Below are positions 19,415 through 27,138 of a stretch of 64,000 nt of DNA, one piece after another. Made by a program: the position numbers and the translations under genes. The stretch's first letter is position 1; each line of letters opens with the position of its first letter. The notes under the pieces were generated by a model, which saw nothing but the letters and a program-made list of their open reading frames with translations, was not told the origin of the DNA and ran no database searches. The DNA is from Phenylobacterium sp. (GTDB lineage Bacteria; Pseudomonadota; Alphaproteobacteria; Caulobacterales; Caulobacteraceae), in assembly GCF_030651185.1 (NCBI RefSeq), contig NZ_JAUSCJ010000017.1:1-64000 (forward strand). Reading direction: 5' to 3'.

Positions 19415-20098
19415 CTACGGCTCCACGGAGACGACGCCGTCGGCGGTTCCCACCAGGGCGAGATCCGCCAGGTCCAGGAACAGGCCGTGGTCCACCACCC
19501 CGGTGACGCTCTTCAGCGCCGCCGCCAGCAGGGCCGGCTCCTCGATGCGACCGCAGGCCGCGTCATAGATCACATTGCCGCCGTCGGTGCGGACCGGCTG
19601 GCCGTCCTTCATCCGCAGGCGCGGCGCAACGCCGAGGTCGCATTCGGTCAGCGCATCGCAGATGCGCAGCATGGTCGTCTCATGCCCAAAGGCCACCACC
19701 TCGATGGGCAGGGGGAACTTGCCCAACAGCGGCACCCGCTTGGCGGCGTCGGCGATGACCACGCAGCGCTTGGACGCCTCCCAGACCAGCTTCTCCCGCA
19801 GCAGGGCCGCCCCGCCGCCCTTGATCAGGGACAGAGCCGGGCCGATCTCGTCCGCCCCGTCGACGGTGAGGTCGATGGACCGGGCCTCCCCCAGCTCCTT
19901 GAGGCGGATCCCCAGGCTGGCGGCCAGTTCCGCGGTGGCGACCGATGTGGAGACCGCCACGATGTCCAGCTTGCGGGCGGCCAGGGCCTTCACGAACCAG
20001 GCGGCGGTGGAGCCTGTGCCCAGGCCCACGGTCATGCCGGCTTCGACAAGGGCCGCGGCGGCCTCGCCGGCGGCGCGTTTCTGATCGTCTGCGCTCAT
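19415..20098 (-). CDS. rpiA: Ribose-5-phosphate isomerase A
   Basis: 227 residues. It interconverts ribose 5-phosphate and ribulose 5-phosphate in the pentose phosphate pathway. The phosphate-binding GLGTGSTAAWFV lies near residue 25, the catalytic region IDLTVDGADEIGP near 75, and the KGGGAALLREK loop near 95. It lies 37 bases downstream of glmU and 76 upstream of gor on the same strand. Confidence 0.92.
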   Translation of the reverse strand: MSADDQKRAAGEAAAALVEAGMTVGLGTGSTAAWFVKALAARKLDIVAVSTSVATAELAASLGIRLKELGEARSIDLTVDGADEIGPALSLIKGGGAALLREKLVWEASKRCVVIADAAKRVPLLGKFPLPIEVVAFGHETTMLRICDALTECDLGVAPRLRMKDGQPVRTDGGNVIYDAACGRIEEPALLAAALKSVTGVVDHGLFLDLADLALVGTADGVVSVEP

Positions 20099-20135
20099 GG
20101 CTCTGACATAGGCGAAGCTCGCCCTCCCCGCGACG

Positions 20136-21485
20136 CTATTTCTTCGCCTTCTGGGCGATCTTCATGGCCCGGAAGCGAGCGGCCCAGCCGTCCTTGTTCT
20201 GCTGCGGCGCCCGCGACAGGGCGAGCGCGTCGGCCGGCACATCAGCCGTGACCACCGAGCCCGAACCGGTCATGGCCCCGGCTCCCACCCTCACGGGCGC
20301 CACGAGCGCGCTGTTAGAGCCGATGAAGGCGTTTTCGCCGATGTGGGTGTCGTATTTGTCGAAGCCGTCATAGTTGCAGAAGATGGTGCCCGCCCCGATG
20401 TTGGCGCGCGCGCCCACCGTGCCGTCGCCTAGATAGGACAGGTGGTTGGCCTTGGCGCCGGCGCCGACCTTGACCTTCTTCACCTCGACGAAGTTTCCGA
20501 TGTGGGCTTCCTCGCCGATGTCGGCGCCGGGGCGCAGGCGGGCATAGGGTCCGATCAGGGCGCCGGCGCCGACCTTTGCGCCCTCCAGGTGGCTGAAGGC
20601 GCGGATCACCGCCCCGGTCTCCACCGAGACGCCCGGCGCGAAGACCACGAACTGTTCCACCTGCACGCCGGGGGCCAGCTGGGTGTCCCAGCTGAAGTGG
20701 ACCGTCTCTGGCGCGGCCATGGCCACGCCCTGCGCCAGGAAGTGCGCCCGCGCCCGGCCCTGGAAGATCGCCTCGGCCTGAGAGAGTTGCATGGGGGTGT
20801 CGGCGCCCATCACCGCGTTCTCGGGGGCGAAGTTGACCCGCACCTTCTTCTCCTCGGCCGTGGCCAGGCCGACGATGGAGGTGATGTAGTACTCCTGCTT
20901 GGCGTTGTTGTTGTCCACGCGGGCCAGCCAGCCGAACAGGGCGGCGCGGTCGGCGCAGTACATGCCGGCGTTGCAGGCCTTGACCGCCAACTCCTCGGCG
21001 GTGGCGTCCTTGGGCTCGACCACCCGAATGACGTGGCCGTCGGCCCCCAGGATCAGGCGGCCGTACAGCAGCCCGTCCACCGGCTTAAAGCCCATGATGG
21101 CCAGGTCCGTCCCCGCCGCCCGCAAGGCGAACAGCGGGTCGAGGTCGGCGGCCTGCAGCAGCGGGCAGTCGCCATTGGTCACCAGGACGTCGCCGTTGAA
21201 GTCGGCCAGGGCGTCCTTGGCGGCCAGAACCGCGTGGGCGGTGCCCAGAGGCGGGTCCTGGACGGCGACAGCCCCCTCCCCCAGCCGCCTGACCACCAGG
21301 GCGCGGACGCCGGGGCTGTGGTCGCCCACCACCACCACGATCCTTTCACAGCCGGCCAGCTCGACGGTGTCGATCACCCGGTCTAGCAGGGTGCGGCCGC
21401 CCACCTTGTGCAGCAGCTTGGGCACCGGCGACTTCATCCGGGTGCCTTGGCCGGCGGCGAGGATTACGGCGGCGCGTGCGGTCAT
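20136..21485 (-). CDS. glmU: Bifunctional GlcN-1-P acetyltransferase / GlcNAc-1-P uridyltransferase
   Basis: 449 residues making UDP-GlcNAc for peptidoglycan and lipopolysaccharide. The N-terminal nucleotidyltransferase half starts [24 protein letters not shown], with TNGDCPLL further on. The C-terminal half is a left-handed beta-helix of hexapeptide repeats ([35 protein letters not shown]). It is the first gene of the minus-strand run and is divergent from gph. Confidence 0.93.
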   Translation of the reverse strand: MTARAAVILAAGQGTRMKSPVPKLLHKVGGRTLLDRVIDTVELAGCERIVVVVGDHSPGVRALVVRRLGEGAVAVQDPPLGTAHAVLAAKDALADFNGDVLVTNGDCPLLQAADLDPLFALRAAGTDLAIMGFKPVDGLLYGRLILGADGHVIRVVEPKDATAEELAVKACNAGMYCADRAALFGWLARVDNNNAKQEYYITSIVGLATAEEKKVRVNFAPENAVMGADTPMQLSQAEAIFQGRARAHFLAQGVAMAAPETVHFSWDTQLAPGVQVEQFVVFAPGVSVETGAVIRAFSHLEGAKVGAGALIGPYARLRPGADIGEEAHIGNFVEVKKVKVGAGAKANHLSYLGDGTVGARANIGAGTIFCNYDGFDKYDTHIGENAFIGSNSALVAPVRVGAGAMTGSGSVVTADVPADALALSRAPQQNKDGWAARFRAMKIAQKAKK

Positions 21486-21569
21486 GGGCTGGGTCCTGGA
21501 ATCGGCGAAGACGTTGCAATCTCGCGGCGTTTAGCCGAAACGGCGAGCGCTTTCGATGGAGCCAGCGCC

Positions 21570-22268
21570 GTGCCCGACCTTACCCCCCTCTCCGGCGCCA
21601 CCATCGCCTTCGATCTGGACGGGACCCTGGTGGATTCCGCCCACGACCTGATCGGCGCCCTGAATGTCCTGCTGGAGCAGGAGGGCATCGCCCCCCTGCC
21701 CCTCGCCGAGGCGCGCCCCTTCATCGGCCACGGGGCGAAATGGCTGCTGGAGCGAGGCTTCACCGCCCAGGGCCATCCGATACCGGGCGACCGGATGCCC
21801 GCACTGTTCGAGCGCTTCATCGCCCACTACAGCGAGCACAGCGCCGACCTGACCCGGCCCTTCCCTGGCGTCGTGGACTGCCTGGCGGAACTGAAGGCCG
21901 CCGGGGCGAAACTGTCGGTCTGCACCAACAAGCTTACCAGCCTGTCCGTGCCGATCCTGGAGCGCCTGGACCTCGCCCGGTTCTTCGACTCGGTGATCGG
22001 CGGCGATCTGCCGCCTGCGCCCAAGCCCGACGCCCGCCACCTGGCCATGGCGGTGGCCGCCGCCGGGGGCCGGATTGACCGGGCGGTGATGGTCGGCGAC
22101 GCCGCCACCGACGCCGGCGCGGCCCGCGCGGCGGGGGTGCCGCTGGTGCTGGTGAGCTTCGGCTACACCGAGGTCCCGGTGGCCGAACTGGGGGCCGACA
22201 TCCTCATCGACCACTACGATCAGTTGACGGAAGCGTGTCTGCGGCTTCTCACCGCTTGCCCGGCGTGA
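21570..22268 (+). CDS. gph: Phosphoglycolate phosphatase (HAD family)
   Basis: A 232-residue HAD hydrolase that removes 2-phosphoglycolate. The nucleophile motif is FDLDGTLVDS, motif II is CTNK, and motif IV is MVGDAATDAGAARAAG. I chose GTG at 21570, with GGAG 10 bases upstream, because the frame upstream runs into glmU antisense. It is divergent from glmU. Other small-molecule phosphatase roles in the family cannot be excluded. Confidence 0.85.
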   Translation: MPDLTPLSGATIAFDLDGTLVDSAHDLIGALNVLLEQEGIAPLPLAEARPFIGHGAKWLLERGFTAQGHPIPGDRMPALFERFIAHYSEHSADLTRPFPGVVDCLAELKAAGAKLSVCTNKLTSLSVPILERLDLARFFDSVIGGDLPPAPKPDARHLAMAVAAAGGRIDRAVMVGDAATDAGAARAAGVPLVLVSFGYTEVPVAELGADILIDHYDQLTEACLRLLTACPA

Positions 22269-22299
22269 AGCGGCGAGCTATAGGCGCATCCCTTCCGGA

Positions 22300-22371
22300 G
22301 GATGCGTAGCTCAGCGGGAGAGCACCTCGTTCACACCGAGGGGGTCACAGGTTCAATCCCTGTCGCATCCA
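22300..22371 (+). tRNA. tRNA-Val, anticodon CAC
   Basis: A full 72-nt cloverleaf. The acceptor GGATGCG pairs with CGCATCC, the D-arm is GCTC/GAGC, the anticodon stem is CCTCG/CGAGG with loop TTCACAC (anticodon CAC, reading GUG), and the T-arm is ACAGG/CCTGT around TTCAATC. The discriminator is A and the CCA end is not encoded. The phage genes begin just beyond its 3' end, so it is the best candidate attachment site. Confidence 0.95.
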
Positions 22372-22382
22372 CCGGAAATCAT

Positions 22383-22586
22383 TCAACTATCTCCAGATCC
22401 ACCGCCTAACTTGCCTGAATACTTGCCGGATTGACCTAGAATCAACCGTGCCGCCTCCAGCCAGTCCACCCCCTCCGATGGCGCCCTATAGCCAAGCACG
22501 GCTGGCTCGTGCGGCCATAAACCCTTGTTCTCTAACGGATAGGGGAGGAAGGGGCTTTTCGGATACGAGCTGAGAGCCAGATACAC
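22383..22586 (-). CDS. Doubtful 67-residue ORF next to the tRNA
   Basis: A GTG-started frame that ends 12 bases inside the phage from the tRNA. It has no good ribosome binding site and no recognisable domain, and lies beyond the two terminators of the late operon. It could be a remnant or chance. Confidence 0.2.
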   Translation of the reverse strand: MYLALSSYPKSPFLPYPLENKGLWPHEPAVLGYRAPSEGVDWLEAARLILGQSGKYSGKLGGGSGDS

Positions 22587-23003
22587 GAAACCCGCCGCTA
22601 TGGTGGGCGGCGGGCTCGGCGTTTAGGGTGAGGCCCTTAGACCTCACCACCCGAACGGTTCACCTTCCGGTGTCGGGCGACGGTTCGCTAGACCGGCGAA
22701 ACTTGTGCGGGATGTTGTCATTCTCGCTGGGGGTGCCCGCATCTCCCCAGATCATCCGAGGCGCTACCCCAGAGTGCGAGACAACCTACCCCACCCTCCC
22801 CCCACCCGCAAGGATTGATGGCGGGGGACCAGACACGATAAAGGCCCCGCTACAATGTGCGGGGCCTATCAAAATCGTTCCAATGTGGGATGCGCGCCTG
22901 CGCTGCGATCTACATGGCGATCTCCGGTTTCGGGTCACTCATTCGGTCAAAGCCGTCAACGTTTGCCCGAGAATCCTGCGCCTGAAACAGCGGTACGCAA
23001 GCA
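22587..23003. other. Gene-free phage left end
   Basis: About 400 bases with lower GC than the surroundings and no credible gene. The plus-strand frame that spans it runs through both terminator hairpins and is not believed. An attachment arm region with recombinase-binding sites could be here, but I see no clear repeats that prove it. Confidence 0.5.
22842..22867 (-). terminator. Second hairpin downstream of the late operon
   Basis: A perfect 9-bp stem, AGGCCCCGC at 22842-22850 and GCGGGGCCT at 22859-22867, with an 8-base loop. On the minus strand it is followed by TTATC, a weak U-tract. It probably backs up the stronger terminator at 23004-23036. Confidence 0.55.
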
Positions 23004-23036
23004 CAAAAACGGCCCCCCGGATCACTCCGAGGGGCC
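23004..23036 (-). terminator. Rho-independent terminator of the phage late operon
   Basis: On the minus strand an 11-bp GC-rich stem with one mismatch (GGCCCCTCGGA ... TCCGGGGGGCC, loop GTGA) is followed at once by GTTTTTG. It lies 68 bases after the Rz1 stop codon, at the end of the long rightmost-to-leftmost transcript. Confidence 0.8.
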
Positions 23037-23103
23037 ATTGAGCGGAACCCGTAGGCTCAACGCTATGTCGGGGGGCAATTTGCAAAAAATGCAAAGTGCT
23101 CGG

Positions 23104-23412
23104 CTAGCCAGGATCGGGCGGCTTGGCGGCATGACTGGCGCACCATCGCTGGCCCTGGACCAGCCGCAGAGCGTTCCCCCGGCTCCACGGCAGATAGTCC
23201 CCGAACCACCACTCAGACACCCCAGGCGGAAGCGACGCCAAGTCCACCCCTTCGGGCGCCAACGGTTCGTCAGCGATCTTGCTTTGCAGGCTCGCCGGGC
23301 ACGTCAGAGGCACGGAAGGCCCCGGGGGCTTGAAGCGACCGGAGATCGTCTCGCACCCCGGCAGGCTCACCAGGGCAACGAGGGCGAGAGGCCAGACCAG
23401 CTTTGAACGCAT
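23104..23412 (-). CDS. Rz1-like outer-membrane spanin lipoprotein
   Basis: 102 residues from ATG 23412. It opens with a lipoprotein signal ending in LVSLPGC, so Cys20 would be lipidated. The gene starts inside the Rz-like gene in another frame and extends beyond it, the usual overlapping arrangement of Rz/Rz1 pairs. Together the two are expected to fuse the inner and outer membranes at the end of lysis. The same frame upstream of 23412 is only a shadow of Rz. Confidence 0.75.
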   Translation of the reverse strand: MRSKLVWPLALVALVSLPGCETISGRFKPPGPSVPLTCPASLQSKIADEPLAPEGVDLASLPPGVSEWWFGDYLPWSRGNALRLVQGQRWCASHAAKPPDPG

Positions 23413-23656
23413 CTCGGGCAGCTCCACGGTAGAAGGTTGCGGTTTCGGTGGCGTCTGAGGCCTCCAGGGCGGCTTTGTCGGTCGCCGCCTTGTCTCGGTC
23501 GCGGATGGCGTCAGCGGCGGTCCTGAGGGCGCTGGCGGCCTTGTCGAGGGCGTCGCGCTGGTCGCCGATCTTTCCGGCCTGGTGCTTGATGAAGGCGCCG
23601 GCCAGGGCGAGGGATGCGACAAGGGCCGCGATCAGGATTTCGCGCCAGAAGGTCAC
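23270..23656 (-). CDS. Rz-like inner-membrane spanin
   Basis: 128 residues with a single N-terminal membrane anchor (about 4-23, REILIAALVASLALAGAFI) followed by a long charged, Ala-rich coiled coil, as expected for i-spanins. The GTG start at 23656 overlaps the stop of the preceding 35-residue gene (GTGA), and AAGGGG lies 12 bases upstream. The 3' half overlaps the Rz1-like gene. Confidence 0.75.
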   Translation of the reverse strand: MTFWREILIAALVASLALAGAFIKHQAGKIGDQRDALDKAASALRTAADAIRDRDKAATDKAALEASDATETATFYRGAARDAFKAGLASRPRCPGEPAGVRDDLRSLQAPGAFRASDVPGEPAKQDR

Positions 23657-23760
23657 AGCTTCAACCCCTTCCACAGCAGCACCAGCGCGGCAGGCGGCAG
23701 GACCAGGCCCGCCATGAAGGCGAACGGCGGGATGAAGTAGGCGAGAAAGACAGCGGCCAT
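23653..23760 (-). CDS. 35-residue hydrophobic peptide in the lysis cassette
   Basis: Read directly from the sequence: ATG at 23760, TGA at 23655-23653. The peptide starts MAAVFLAYFIPPFAFM and is one long hydrophobic segment with a short basic end (WKGLKL). Its start overlaps the upstream lipoprotein stop (TGATG) and its stop overlaps the Rz start (GTGA), so it fits tightly in the gene chain. A pinholin, antiholin or spanin helper are possible roles; none is proven. Confidence 0.6.
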   Translation of the reverse strand: MAAVFLAYFIPPFAFMAGLVLPPAALVLLWKGLKL

Positions 23761-23906
23761 CAGATCACCTCCGTCTCAGCCTGCATCCGGTGGCCGGGTA
23801 TCTGGATGATCCGCTGTTCCCATCCGGCCTTGGTCGGTGCGGGCTGGGGGTCTGAAGGGGGAGCGGCGCAGGCGGCGAGGATGAGGAGGATCAGGGCGGG
23901 TTTCAT
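23760..23906 (-). CDS. Small lipoprotein of the lysis cassette
   Basis: 48 residues beginning MKPALILLILAACAAPP. It has a short lipoprotein signal with lipobox LAAC, so about 35 residues would remain after processing. The ATG overlaps the end of the endolysin gene and the stop overlaps the next small gene. It is a second lipoprotein besides the Rz1-like one. Confidence 0.65.
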   Translation of the reverse strand: MKPALILLILAACAAPPSDPQPAPTKAGWEQRIIQIPGHRMQAETEVI

Positions 23907-24343
23907 GCCGCGAGCCCCACGGTGTACTTGCCACCCTTCATGGTCAGAACCTGACCGCGCATCCGGGGGCCGTAGGAGACGTGGACCCACCCCGCGCTCG
24001 GGTCGTTGGCCTTCACGGCTTCGGCGATGAGCTGGTCAAACTTCAGGTTGGCCGCGATCCATCGGGCGAGCGCCAGATTTGAGACGCCGGGGATTTCGAT
24101 GTCGGCGGCCTCCCCCTTGGCGTGCTGGCTGGTGGGCTTGGAGCCGACCGCCCGATTGACCGCTGGTCCCCGATAGCCGCTGTTGACCTGAACGGGCTTT
24201 CCGAAGTGTGCTCGTATCGGCTCTAGGACGTTGACGCAGAGCGCGGTCAGGCTGGCGATGGCCTGGGACGGGGCGACGTTGGGGAGGCCGGTCCCGGTGA
24301 CGGTCATCTCGGACAGCGAGAAGTGCGGAGAGAGTTGGGTCAT
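23903..24343 (-). CDS. Endolysin, M15 family peptidase
   Basis: 146 residues with the zinc peptidase pattern of the M15 (VanY/D-Ala-D-Ala carboxypeptidase) family: SGYRGPAVNRAVG, SQHAKGEAADIEI and WVHVSY. Zinc ligands would be His74, Asp81 and His121. Phage members cut peptidoglycan cross-bridges during lysis. There is no signal peptide, so release through the adjacent holin is expected. It overlaps both neighbours by 4 bases. Confidence 0.85.
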   Translation of the reverse strand: MTQLSPHFSLSEMTVTGTGLPNVAPSQAIASLTALCVNVLEPIRAHFGKPVQVNSGYRGPAVNRAVGSKPTSQHAKGEAADIEIPGVSNLALARWIAANLKFDQLIAEAVKANDPSAGWVHVSYGPRMRGQVLTMKGGKYTVGLAA

Positions 24344-24594
24344 TGCGGGGCTCCGGCTTTGGCGATTTCGACATCAGCCGCGTGCTTCCCGGCCTTGACG
24401 TTTTCCCACGCGCGTCCGGCGTACAGCACCCCCAGCCCGCCATAGACGGCCCCGATGAAGATGGCGGCCTCGCCGAACGTCGTGACGCGGAAGGCGATCA
24501 CCACGACAGCGACCGCAGCCGCAGCAGACGATGAGATGATGGCGAAGGGCCGGGCGAGGTCCGCCACGACGCCCTTGAACTGGTCGATGGTCAT
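24340..24594 (-). CDS. Probable holin
   Basis: 84 residues with two hydrophobic segments (about 16-36 and 42-60) and a charged C-terminal tail. It lies directly upstream of the endolysin and overlaps it by four bases. Size, topology and position fit a class II holin, which would make the inner-membrane holes that let the endolysin out. Confidence 0.65.
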   Translation of the reverse strand: MTIDQFKGVVADLARPFAIISSSAAAAVAVVVIAFRVTTFGEAAIFIGAVYGGLGVLYAGRAWENVKAGKHAADVEIAKAGAPQ

Positions 24595-25760
24595 GCGGCC
24601 TCCAGCATTTCGGGTCGCGTGGTGTTGCGAGACACCTCGCCATAGAGATCGTGATAGGTGACCATCATGCAGCCGCGCCGGCTGACGAGGCCCATCCCCG
24701 AGGCGTAGTCGTCGGACGGCGCAAGGGTCGGATGCTGGGTGGCGATCAAGCCATCCGCCTCCTTCTCGTGGATATGGTGCTCATGCCCCCGGTGGCCGTA
24801 GGCGTAGGTTGTCGCGCCCCACATCTTGCGGAACATGTTGGCGAAGATGCCTGCGTAGCGCGTCAGCTTGGCCTTGTGGCCGTGGTGGACGCCGATCATC
24901 ACCTGGCCGAATTGCAGGGCGTAGTAGGGGATTTTCGACTGCACGACGGTCAGGCGGGGTTCATCGGCGTAAATGCGGGCGAGCATCTTTCGCATCCACA
25001 GGCTGGACGCCTCGTCGTGGTTGCCCTCGGCCCAGATCAGGTAGACCTCGCTGTAGGTCTTGAGCGCGAGGTCGATGGTGAAGATTGCCACGTCGAGGAC
25101 CGCATCCACCATGTCGTCAAAGTCGCCGTCCGAGTGCAGGACGTGGCGGCTCTTGGGGGTGACGGGCAGGAGGCCGTCGTAGTGGATGGCGTCGCCGCCG
25201 AAGCAGACCACCATCCGCTTGGCCTTGGGTGCGACCGACATGGCGTAGGCGGCGCTGGCCGTTATCACCCGCTTGGCGGTGGCGATGTCCCAGCGCGCGG
25301 TCGGATCTTCGGCGCTGATCTTCTCGCCGATGTGGAGGTCAAACAGGCCGAGGAAGTTCGTCAGGGGCGCGGATGGTAACTCAGGCGCGGCGATCGGCCC
25401 GAAGCGCGGGAAGTCCACGAGCCGTTCCTCGCAGCGCGCGATGAGGGCCTCGAGGTTCAGGGCCTCGGGAGACATGCGCTCCCAGGTCCGCGTGCCGTCT
25501 TCGTGGCGCCGCTCGACCGTGACCTTGCCCATGACGTAGCCGGGGGCGACGCCGGAGCTGAAGTGGCCGGGGGCGTAGCCCTTGCTTGCGGCCCTCGCCC
25601 GGAGGCGCGCTATAGCCCCATTGACGGCGTTGGGGACGACACCAAGGGCGATAGCCGCAGCACGGCCAGACCCATGCAGGTTGATCGCCTCGCAATACCG
25701 CTTCTCGGCATCCGTGGCGAAGTCGAGCAATCCGGGGTCGATGTGGTTTGCAGCCGTCAT
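24591..25760 (-). CDS. Metallophosphoesterase (calcineurin-like), phage-encoded
   Basis: 389 residues. An N-terminal part of about 110 residues resembles a DNA-binding helix-turn-helix region (AINLHGSGRAAAIALGVVPNAV). The rest carries the two-metal phosphoesterase motifs in order: LFDLHIGE, CFGGDAIHYDG, AEGNHDEA, VHHGHK and GHRGHEHH. The substrate could be nucleic acid, nucleotide or phosphoprotein. Its place between the tail/accessory genes and the holin does not explain it. Confidence 0.7.
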   Translation of the reverse strand: MTAANHIDPGLLDFATDAEKRYCEAINLHGSGRAAAIALGVVPNAVNGAIARLRARAASKGYAPGHFSSGVAPGYVMGKVTVERRHEDGTRTWERMSPEALNLEALIARCEERLVDFPRFGPIAAPELPSAPLTNFLGLFDLHIGEKISAEDPTARWDIATAKRVITASAAYAMSVAPKAKRMVVCFGGDAIHYDGLLPVTPKSRHVLHSDGDFDDMVDAVLDVAIFTIDLALKTYSEVYLIWAEGNHDEASSLWMRKMLARIYADEPRLTVVQSKIPYYALQFGQVMIGVHHGHKAKLTRYAGIFANMFRKMWGATTYAYGHRGHEHHIHEKEADGLIATQHPTLAPSDDYASGMGLVSRRGCMMVTYHDLYGEVSRNTTRPEMLEAA

Positions 25761-25945
25761 CCCTCGACCTCCCGAACGTCCAGGGTTGCGGGGATGGGCT
25801 TACGCTTCGACGTGCGGCGCTTGGGATAGGGCAGCAGGCCGTTGGAGGGGTCAGAGACCCAGATGCGGCGGGCCTCTTCGTAACGGGCCTGGAGGAGCTT
25901 GGAGACCGCCGGGAGATAGTTCATCTCGACCGGGGCCAGGGTCAC
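25757..25945 (-). CDS. Small hypothetical phage protein
   Basis: 62 residues, basic in the second half (PYPKRRTSKRKPIP). It overlaps the phosphoesterase start and the preceding membrane-protein stop by four bases each, which supports its being translated. No family recognised. Confidence 0.6.
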   Translation of the reverse strand: MTLAPVEMNYLPAVSKLLQARYEEARRIWVSDPSNGLLPYPKRRTSKRKPIPATLDVREVEG

Positions 25946-26268
25946 GGCTGCGGAGTCCGGCGCCGGGTGGTGGGGGTTGGAACTGGCGGCTCAACGAAGT
26001 GCCGCTCGAAGAGGCTGGTCAGGTACTTGAGCTGCTCCTGCATGCGGATGAGGTTGTCGTTCATCTCGCTGTGCTTGGCCTCGCGAATGACCTGCGCGGC
26101 CTGGACGACGGCGATTTCGCGGCGCAGCTCCTCGTCGGCCTTGGCGGCGGTAGCCGCGTTGGCGAGGTCCGTCTTCTCGCCGGTGTTGACCCGCCCCTCC
26201 AGCCTCACAAGCCAGACGATAGCTGCGACGGCGGCAAGGCCGATGGTGATGTATTCGCTGCTCAGCAT
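25942..26268 (-). CDS. Membrane-anchored coiled-coil phage protein
   Basis: 108 residues with one N-terminal membrane segment (about 6-22) and then a charged coiled coil (about 30-90) ending in a Pro/Arg tail. The topology resembles i-spanins and some holin accessory proteins, so a part in lysis is possible, but a complete Rz/Rz1 pair exists further on. It is the first gene after a 180-base gap with a strong hairpin. Confidence 0.6.
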   Translation of the reverse strand: MLSSEYITIGLAAVAAIVWLVRLEGRVNTGEKTDLANAATAAKADEELRREIAVVQAAQVIREAKHSEMNDNLIRMQEQLKYLTSLFERHFVEPPVPTPTTRRRTPQP

Positions 26269-26380
26269 GTCGGGCGTCTCACTTCGCTCGGCTGTTGATG
26301 GGGGTTTTCATGGCTCAGCTTTCGTGATCCCTGACCGGCGCCTCGCGAGGTCGGTCTTGGGGCTCACTACCTGAAGGCCG

Positions 26381-26412
26381 CGCCCCTGCGGTGTTGACGC
26401 ATCGCAGGGGCG
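26381..26412. other. Strong 10-bp hairpin in an intergenic gap
   Basis: CGCCCCTGCG (26381-26390) and CGCAGGGGCG (26403-26412) form a perfect stem with a 12-base loop. It lies between the RHH gene and the lysis-side genes. No U-run follows on either strand, so it may be an RNA processing or attenuation site and not a classic terminator. Confidence 0.55.
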
Positions 26413-26450
26413 GACTGTTGCCGAATTATGCAGGGTCGTGGGTGGGCCGG

Positions 26451-26618
26451 TCAGGCCTTGGGCTTGGCCCGCTGCCGGCGCTTCAGCTCAGCCTCGATGG
26501 CCGTGCGGATCAGAGAGACCCGGTCTTCACCGTCCACCAGGGCGGCGTCAGCAGCGGCCAGCATCTCCGCAGTGAGCGGGAGCGTGATCCGCTTCGGATA
26601 GATCGTCGGGCGCGCCAT
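26451..26618 (-). CDS. Ribbon-helix-helix DNA-binding protein
   Basis: 55 residues with the RHH pattern: a basic strand (PKRITLPLTAEM), then two helices (LAAADAALVDG, DRVSLIRTAIEAELKRR). Such Arc/CopG-like dimers bind short palindromes. A CGTATGTACG site lies 14 bases before its start codon and the same 10-mer family appears three times at 27407-27463, so self-regulation and control of the adjacent operon are likely. The ATG at 26618 was chosen because the longer frame reads as non-coding. Confidence 0.7.
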   Translation of the reverse strand: MARPTIYPKRITLPLTAEMLAAADAALVDGEDRVSLIRTAIEAELKRRQRAKPKA

Positions 26619-26632
26619 GCGCTCCCGTGTGT

Positions 26633-26642
26633 CGTATGTACG
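26633..26642. promoter_or_regulatory. CGTATGTACG site upstream of the RHH gene
   Basis: The 10-mer CGTATGTACG lies in the 32-base gap between the preceding gene and the RHH start. On the minus strand TTGACC lies upstream of it, as at the promoter at 27422-27450. It is probably an operator. Confidence 0.6.
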
Positions 26643-26650
26643 AGATTCGG

Positions 26651-26842
26651 TCAAACCGGGTCTCTGCTCTGCGTGGGCGATAGGGCCGCCCGCATGGCCG
26701 CCACAAAATCTGGCCACTCCTCTGCGCGCAGACCGTAGCCCATCCCGTCCATGTCGGCCTTGCGCTGCACGAAGGCCTCGAAACAGACGAGGGCCTCAGC
26801 ATGGCGCTTGTGATCAGTCGAGACGCGAGGCTCCTCGATCAC
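26651..26842 (-). CDS. Small hypothetical phage protein
   Basis: 63 residues from GTG at 26842, which overlaps the preceding stop (GTGA). It is rich in Ala, acidic residues and aromatic residues (GLRAEEWPDFVAAMRAAL). No family recognised. Confidence 0.5.
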   Translation of the reverse strand: MIEEPRVSTDHKRHAEALVCFEAFVQRKADMDGMGYGLRAEEWPDFVAAMRAALSPTQSRDPV

Positions 26843-27138
26843 ATCCTCACCCCGATGGGCGCGAACGGCTGGTCTTTGTTCGGCGCCGCTAGGTGCGAGT
26901 AGCCCTCGGCGACAGCCAGGGCGTTCGCGATCAGCCACGCGGCTTGGCGGGCGACGTCTGCCGGGAAGTCCGCCTCGAAACGCCCATCCACGATCAGGGA
27001 AACCCTGCCGTCGGCCTGCGGGTAGCCAGTGAGGCGGGGAATGACCCGGCCCTCAACCTGGACCTTGAAGGCGGTGTACGGGCCGATCAGGAGGTCTTCC
27101 GGCTCCTCAGGCGTGGGGAATTGGATCACTTCGCTCAT
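26839..27138 (-). CDS. Hypothetical phage protein
   Basis: 99 residues starting MSEVIQFPTPEEPEDLLIG. It has a beta-strand-rich centre (GRVSLIVDGRFEADFP) and a helical end. It overlaps both neighbours by four bases in an operon of small accessory genes. No family recognised. Confidence 0.6.
   Translation of the reverse strand: MSEVIQFPTPEEPEDLLIGPYTAFKVQVEGRVIPRLTGYPQADGRVSLIVDGRFEADFPADVARQAAWLIANALAVAEGYSHLAAPNKDQPFAPIGVRM

Noticed and set aside
22628..23041. 137-residue plus-strand frame at the phage left end
   Set aside because: It runs through both terminator hairpins, has mixed codon use and no recognisable domain.
22372..23103. Integrase or integrase remnant beside the tRNA
   Set aside because: No tyrosine or serine recombinase motif appears in any frame here.
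23413..23622. Longer N-terminus for the Rz1-like protein
   Set aside because: The extension is an out-of-frame reading of Rz; the lipoprotein signal begins cleanly at 23412.
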